The position numbers and the translations under genes were made by a program. Of a stretch of DNA of 64,000 bases, positions 62,379 to 64,000 are shown one piece after another. The notes beneath the pieces were generated by a model. The model saw only the letters and a list, made by a program, of their open reading frames with translations. It was not told the origin of the DNA and ran no database searches. Source of the DNA: Alphaproteobacteria bacterium (GTDB taxonomy: Bacteria > Pseudomonadota > Alphaproteobacteria > Micropepsales > Micropepsaceae). Location of the stretch: NCBI GenBank assembly GCA_016783965.1, contig JADHVO010000006.1, positions 285,559-349,558 of the forward strand, read 5' to 3'. Within the stretch, counting starts at the first letter, position 1. Each line of letters starts with the position of its first letter.

Positions 62379-63467
62379 GTGCGACTTACCGACCTGTCCA
62401 TCAAGGCCCTGAAGGCACCCCCTAAAGGCGTGATCTATCACACCGACGACGCGCTTACCGGCTTCGGTGTCCGGGTCAGCGAAGGGGGCACCAAGAGTTT
62501 CGTTCTTGTCCATGGTGTGCTGCGCCGCCGTGAGACCTTGGGGCGGGTGGGCACTGTGTCGCTGGCGGACGCACGCAGGGAGGCGAAGCGACGCCTCGCT
62601 GAATATACGCTTGGAAAGTCCGATTCCTCCGCGATCACGTGGGCGGAGGCCGTCGAGACCTACTTAAATGACATCAAGCGGCGACTGAAGCCCGGCACGA
62701 TGCAGGGGTACACCCTAGAGCTCACGAAGCGGTTCCGTTTCGCCGACATGAAGCTTCGCGATCTCAAGCCCTTGGACATCCAACGCCGGCTGGACCGTCT
62801 CGCCCACAGTCCGGTGCAGCAGCATCGGGCGTTTGTCACCGTTGGCACGTTCATGCGTTGGTGCTACCGCCGCCACTATCTCGAAACCAACCCGATGGAC
62901 CGTATGGCGAGCGGCCACCGCTATCGGCCCCGGATGCGCTACCTCGCGGATGAGGAACTCGTGGCCGTGTGGCGTGCCTGCCCAGACAGCGATTTCGGCA
63001 ACCTCGTCAAAGCGCTTCTTCTCACCGGTCAGCGCGTCGGAGAAATCACGAACCTCTCACCCGATATGATCGCAACGGACACGATCACTCTGCCCGAGTG
63101 GCTGGTGAAGAACAGCAGGTCGCACATATTTCCAGTTGGACCTTTGGCGATGAAGCACGTCAAGAAGCTGCCGATGCGCAAGACCGGCGAGCGGTCAACC
63201 GCGCGTTTCGAGAACTATCAGCGGCATAAGGCACGTCTCGACAAGGCAAGCGGAGTGACGGGTTGGACACTCCATGACCTTCGGCGGACGTTCGCCTCGG
63301 GCCTCGCGAGCCTCGGGGTCTCGCTTCCGGTCACCGAAAAGCTCCTGAACCACGTTTCAGGGTCCTTCGCCGGCATCGTCGGCGTCTATCAGCGCTACAA
63401 CTATGCCAAGGAAATGCGCGAAGCGGTTGCGAAATGGGAGGAGCACATCCAAACTCTGTTGGCCTGA
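62379..63467 (+). CDS. Tyrosine-type site-specific integrase
   Basis: 362 residues from GTG 62379. N-terminal DUF4102-like arm-binding domain (LTDLSIKALKAPPKG, GFGVRVSEGGTKSFVL), SAM-like core-binding domain, and a catalytic domain with Arg in LLTGQRVGEITNL, HDLRRTFASGLA (His-x-x-Arg), LLNHVSG and the nucleophile Tyr in GVYQRYNYAKEM. This P4-like integrase family commonly uses tRNA 3' ends, in keeping with the tRNA-Ser fragment to its left. Appears intact. Confidence 0.93.
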   Translation: MRLTDLSIKALKAPPKGVIYHTDDALTGFGVRVSEGGTKSFVLVHGVLRRRETLGRVGTVSLADARREAKRRLAEYTLGKSDSSAITWAEAVETYLNDIKRRLKPGTMQGYTLELTKRFRFADMKLRDLKPLDIQRRLDRLAHSPVQQHRAFVTVGTFMRWCYRRHYLETNPMDRMASGHRYRPRMRYLADEELVAVWRACPDSDFGNLVKALLLTGQRVGEITNLSPDMIATDTITLPEWLVKNSRSHIFPVGPLAMKHVKKLPMRKTGERSTARFENYQRHKARLDKASGVTGWTLHDLRRTFASGLASLGVSLPVTEKLLNHVSGSFAGIVGVYQRYNYAKEMREAVAKWEEHIQTLLA

Positions 63468-63513
63468 AGGCTCAACCTTGAGGCTCGCGAGCCTCCCTAA
63501 CGGGAGACCCGCG

Positions 63514-63708
63514 ATGAGGCTCTTATCGAAGAAGCAAGTGCGTGAGAGAGTTTTGTATTCCCCGGCTCACATTGCCCGTCTGGAGGCGGCAGGGTCGTTT
63601 CCCAAGCGGATACGGCTTGGCCAAGGACGCGTCGGGTGGTTGGAGCAGGAGATAGAGGACTGGATCGCGGCACGGGTAGCGGAACGCGATAATCCCACCA
63701 TCTCCTGA
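63514..63708 (+). CDS. AlpA-family excisionase/regulator
   Basis: 64 residues, starting MRLLSKKQVRERVLYSPAHI. MerR-like helix-turn-helix with the AlpA pattern (LSKKQVRERV...SPAHIARLEAAGSFPKRIRLG, GWLEQEIEDWIAARV). Such proteins control integrase expression or excision in P4-like islands. 46 nt after the integrase gene and followed by a terminator. Confidence 0.85.
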   Translation: MRLLSKKQVRERVLYSPAHIARLEAAGSFPKRIRLGQGRVGWLEQEIEDWIAARVAERDNPTIS

Positions 63709-63720
63709 AAAGGAGCGAGA

Positions 63721-63754
63721 GAGCGGCTGTCGCGAGTTGGACAGCCGCTCTTTT
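63721..63754 (+). terminator. Rho-independent terminator after the AlpA-like gene
   Basis: 11-bp stem GAGCGGCTGTC/GACAGCCGCTC (63721-63731, 63740-63750), 8-nt loop, TTTT. Confidence 0.85.
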
Positions 63755-63869
63755 CCCGCGTCACAGTTCGTCGGTTTGATGATGGCTTGTCTAGCCGTAT
63801 TTCTTTTCCGAGGACTTGTGGCTCGATCGATGGTGCAGTGCTGCGGCAGGGTGGGCCCATGTGTGAATT

Positions 63870-64000
63870 CGCTTGCAATAACGACCCCTGAGGGGTGATT
63901 TTCGCGTCCAATTCCGACCCCTGTGACGTGATGTGTCAGCGTCCTTCCTTTGGCCCTTTGCGGGCGGGAAGGACAGGGGATGATTGGCGTGGATACGATC
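63870..64000 (+). mobile_element. Probable left end of an IS21-type insertion sequence (partial)
   Basis: Two copies of CGACCCCTG at 63882-63890 and 63915-63923 (33-bp spacing) precede TGTCAGCG and a good ribosome site with ATG 63980 (MIGVDTI... at the edge). Repeated short motifs at the ends and a first gene starting in this way are seen in IS21-type elements. Only seven codons of the putative istA are inside the window, so the call is tentative. Confidence 0.35.

Noticed and set aside
1..64000. CRISPR array, rRNA operon, toxin-antitoxin or secondary-metabolite cluster
   Set aside because: No regularly spaced direct repeats, no rRNA sequence, no paired toxin/antitoxin genes and no NRPS/PKS-type modules were seen on either strand.

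Overview
The window is GC-rich (mid-60s %) bacterial DNA with dense, Shine-Dalgarno-led genes. It reads as an alphaproteobacterium: cyclic beta-1,2-glucan synthase with pgm, a FixL/FixJ/FixK oxygen-sensing circuit, a complete ccoNOQP-ccoGHIS set, and several FixJ-type regulators. The order is not clear from sequence alone. A facultative or microaerobic soil- or plant-associated lineage is likely (inference).

Layout. 0-11 kb: lipid and redox catabolism (ACAD10/11-like acyl-CoA dehydrogenase, SPFH protein, M2 peptidase, ferritin-like protein, SCP2-PhyH protein, OsmC, a Baeyer-Villiger-type monooxygenase, a FadD-like ligase). 11-16 kb: a signalling island (FNR/FixK-type regulator, a PAS-only membrane protein with no kinase domain, a FixJ-type regulator, a stand-alone receiver, a second Crp-family regulator). 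16-23.4 kb: an envelope block with a striking Ala/Ser tetrapeptide-repeat protein, a protease/beta-propeller/beta-barrel protein, a PrsW-type intramembrane protease, LemA and an M48 protease. 24-35 kb: cyclic glucan synthase (about 2,800 residues) and phosphoglucomutase. 35-42 kb: omega-aminotransferase, two SDRs (one of the 2,4-dienoyl-CoA reductase type), a MoxR/CoxE pair, an L,D-transpeptidase and a small Ala-zipper lipoprotein.

42.5-60.3 kb is a low-oxygen regulon. FixL (with the candidate heme His), FixJ, a single receiver and FixK are followed by a flavodoxin-fold reductase, a 71-residue protein, a [2Fe-2S] ferredoxin and a diiron-type ferritin-like protein, then hemN, ccoNOQP, ccoGHIS, a GST-like protein and a second Baeyer-Villiger-type monooxygenase. 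Seven FNR/FixK-type boxes were located by eye in this stretch. Most lie 35-75 nt before a start codon, and two of them precede very small genes (42817-42945 and 50177-50311) that would be easy to miss.

60.3-64 kb is a rearranged boundary. A FixL-like sensor is cut off and fused head-to-head with the 5' part of a Rieske dioxygenase gene. Next come the 3' 63 bp of a tRNA-Ser(GCU) gene (probable att site), a tyrosine integrase, an AlpA-like regulator and what looks like the left end of an IS21-type element. An integrated island therefore probably starts near 62.2 kb and runs off the right edge.
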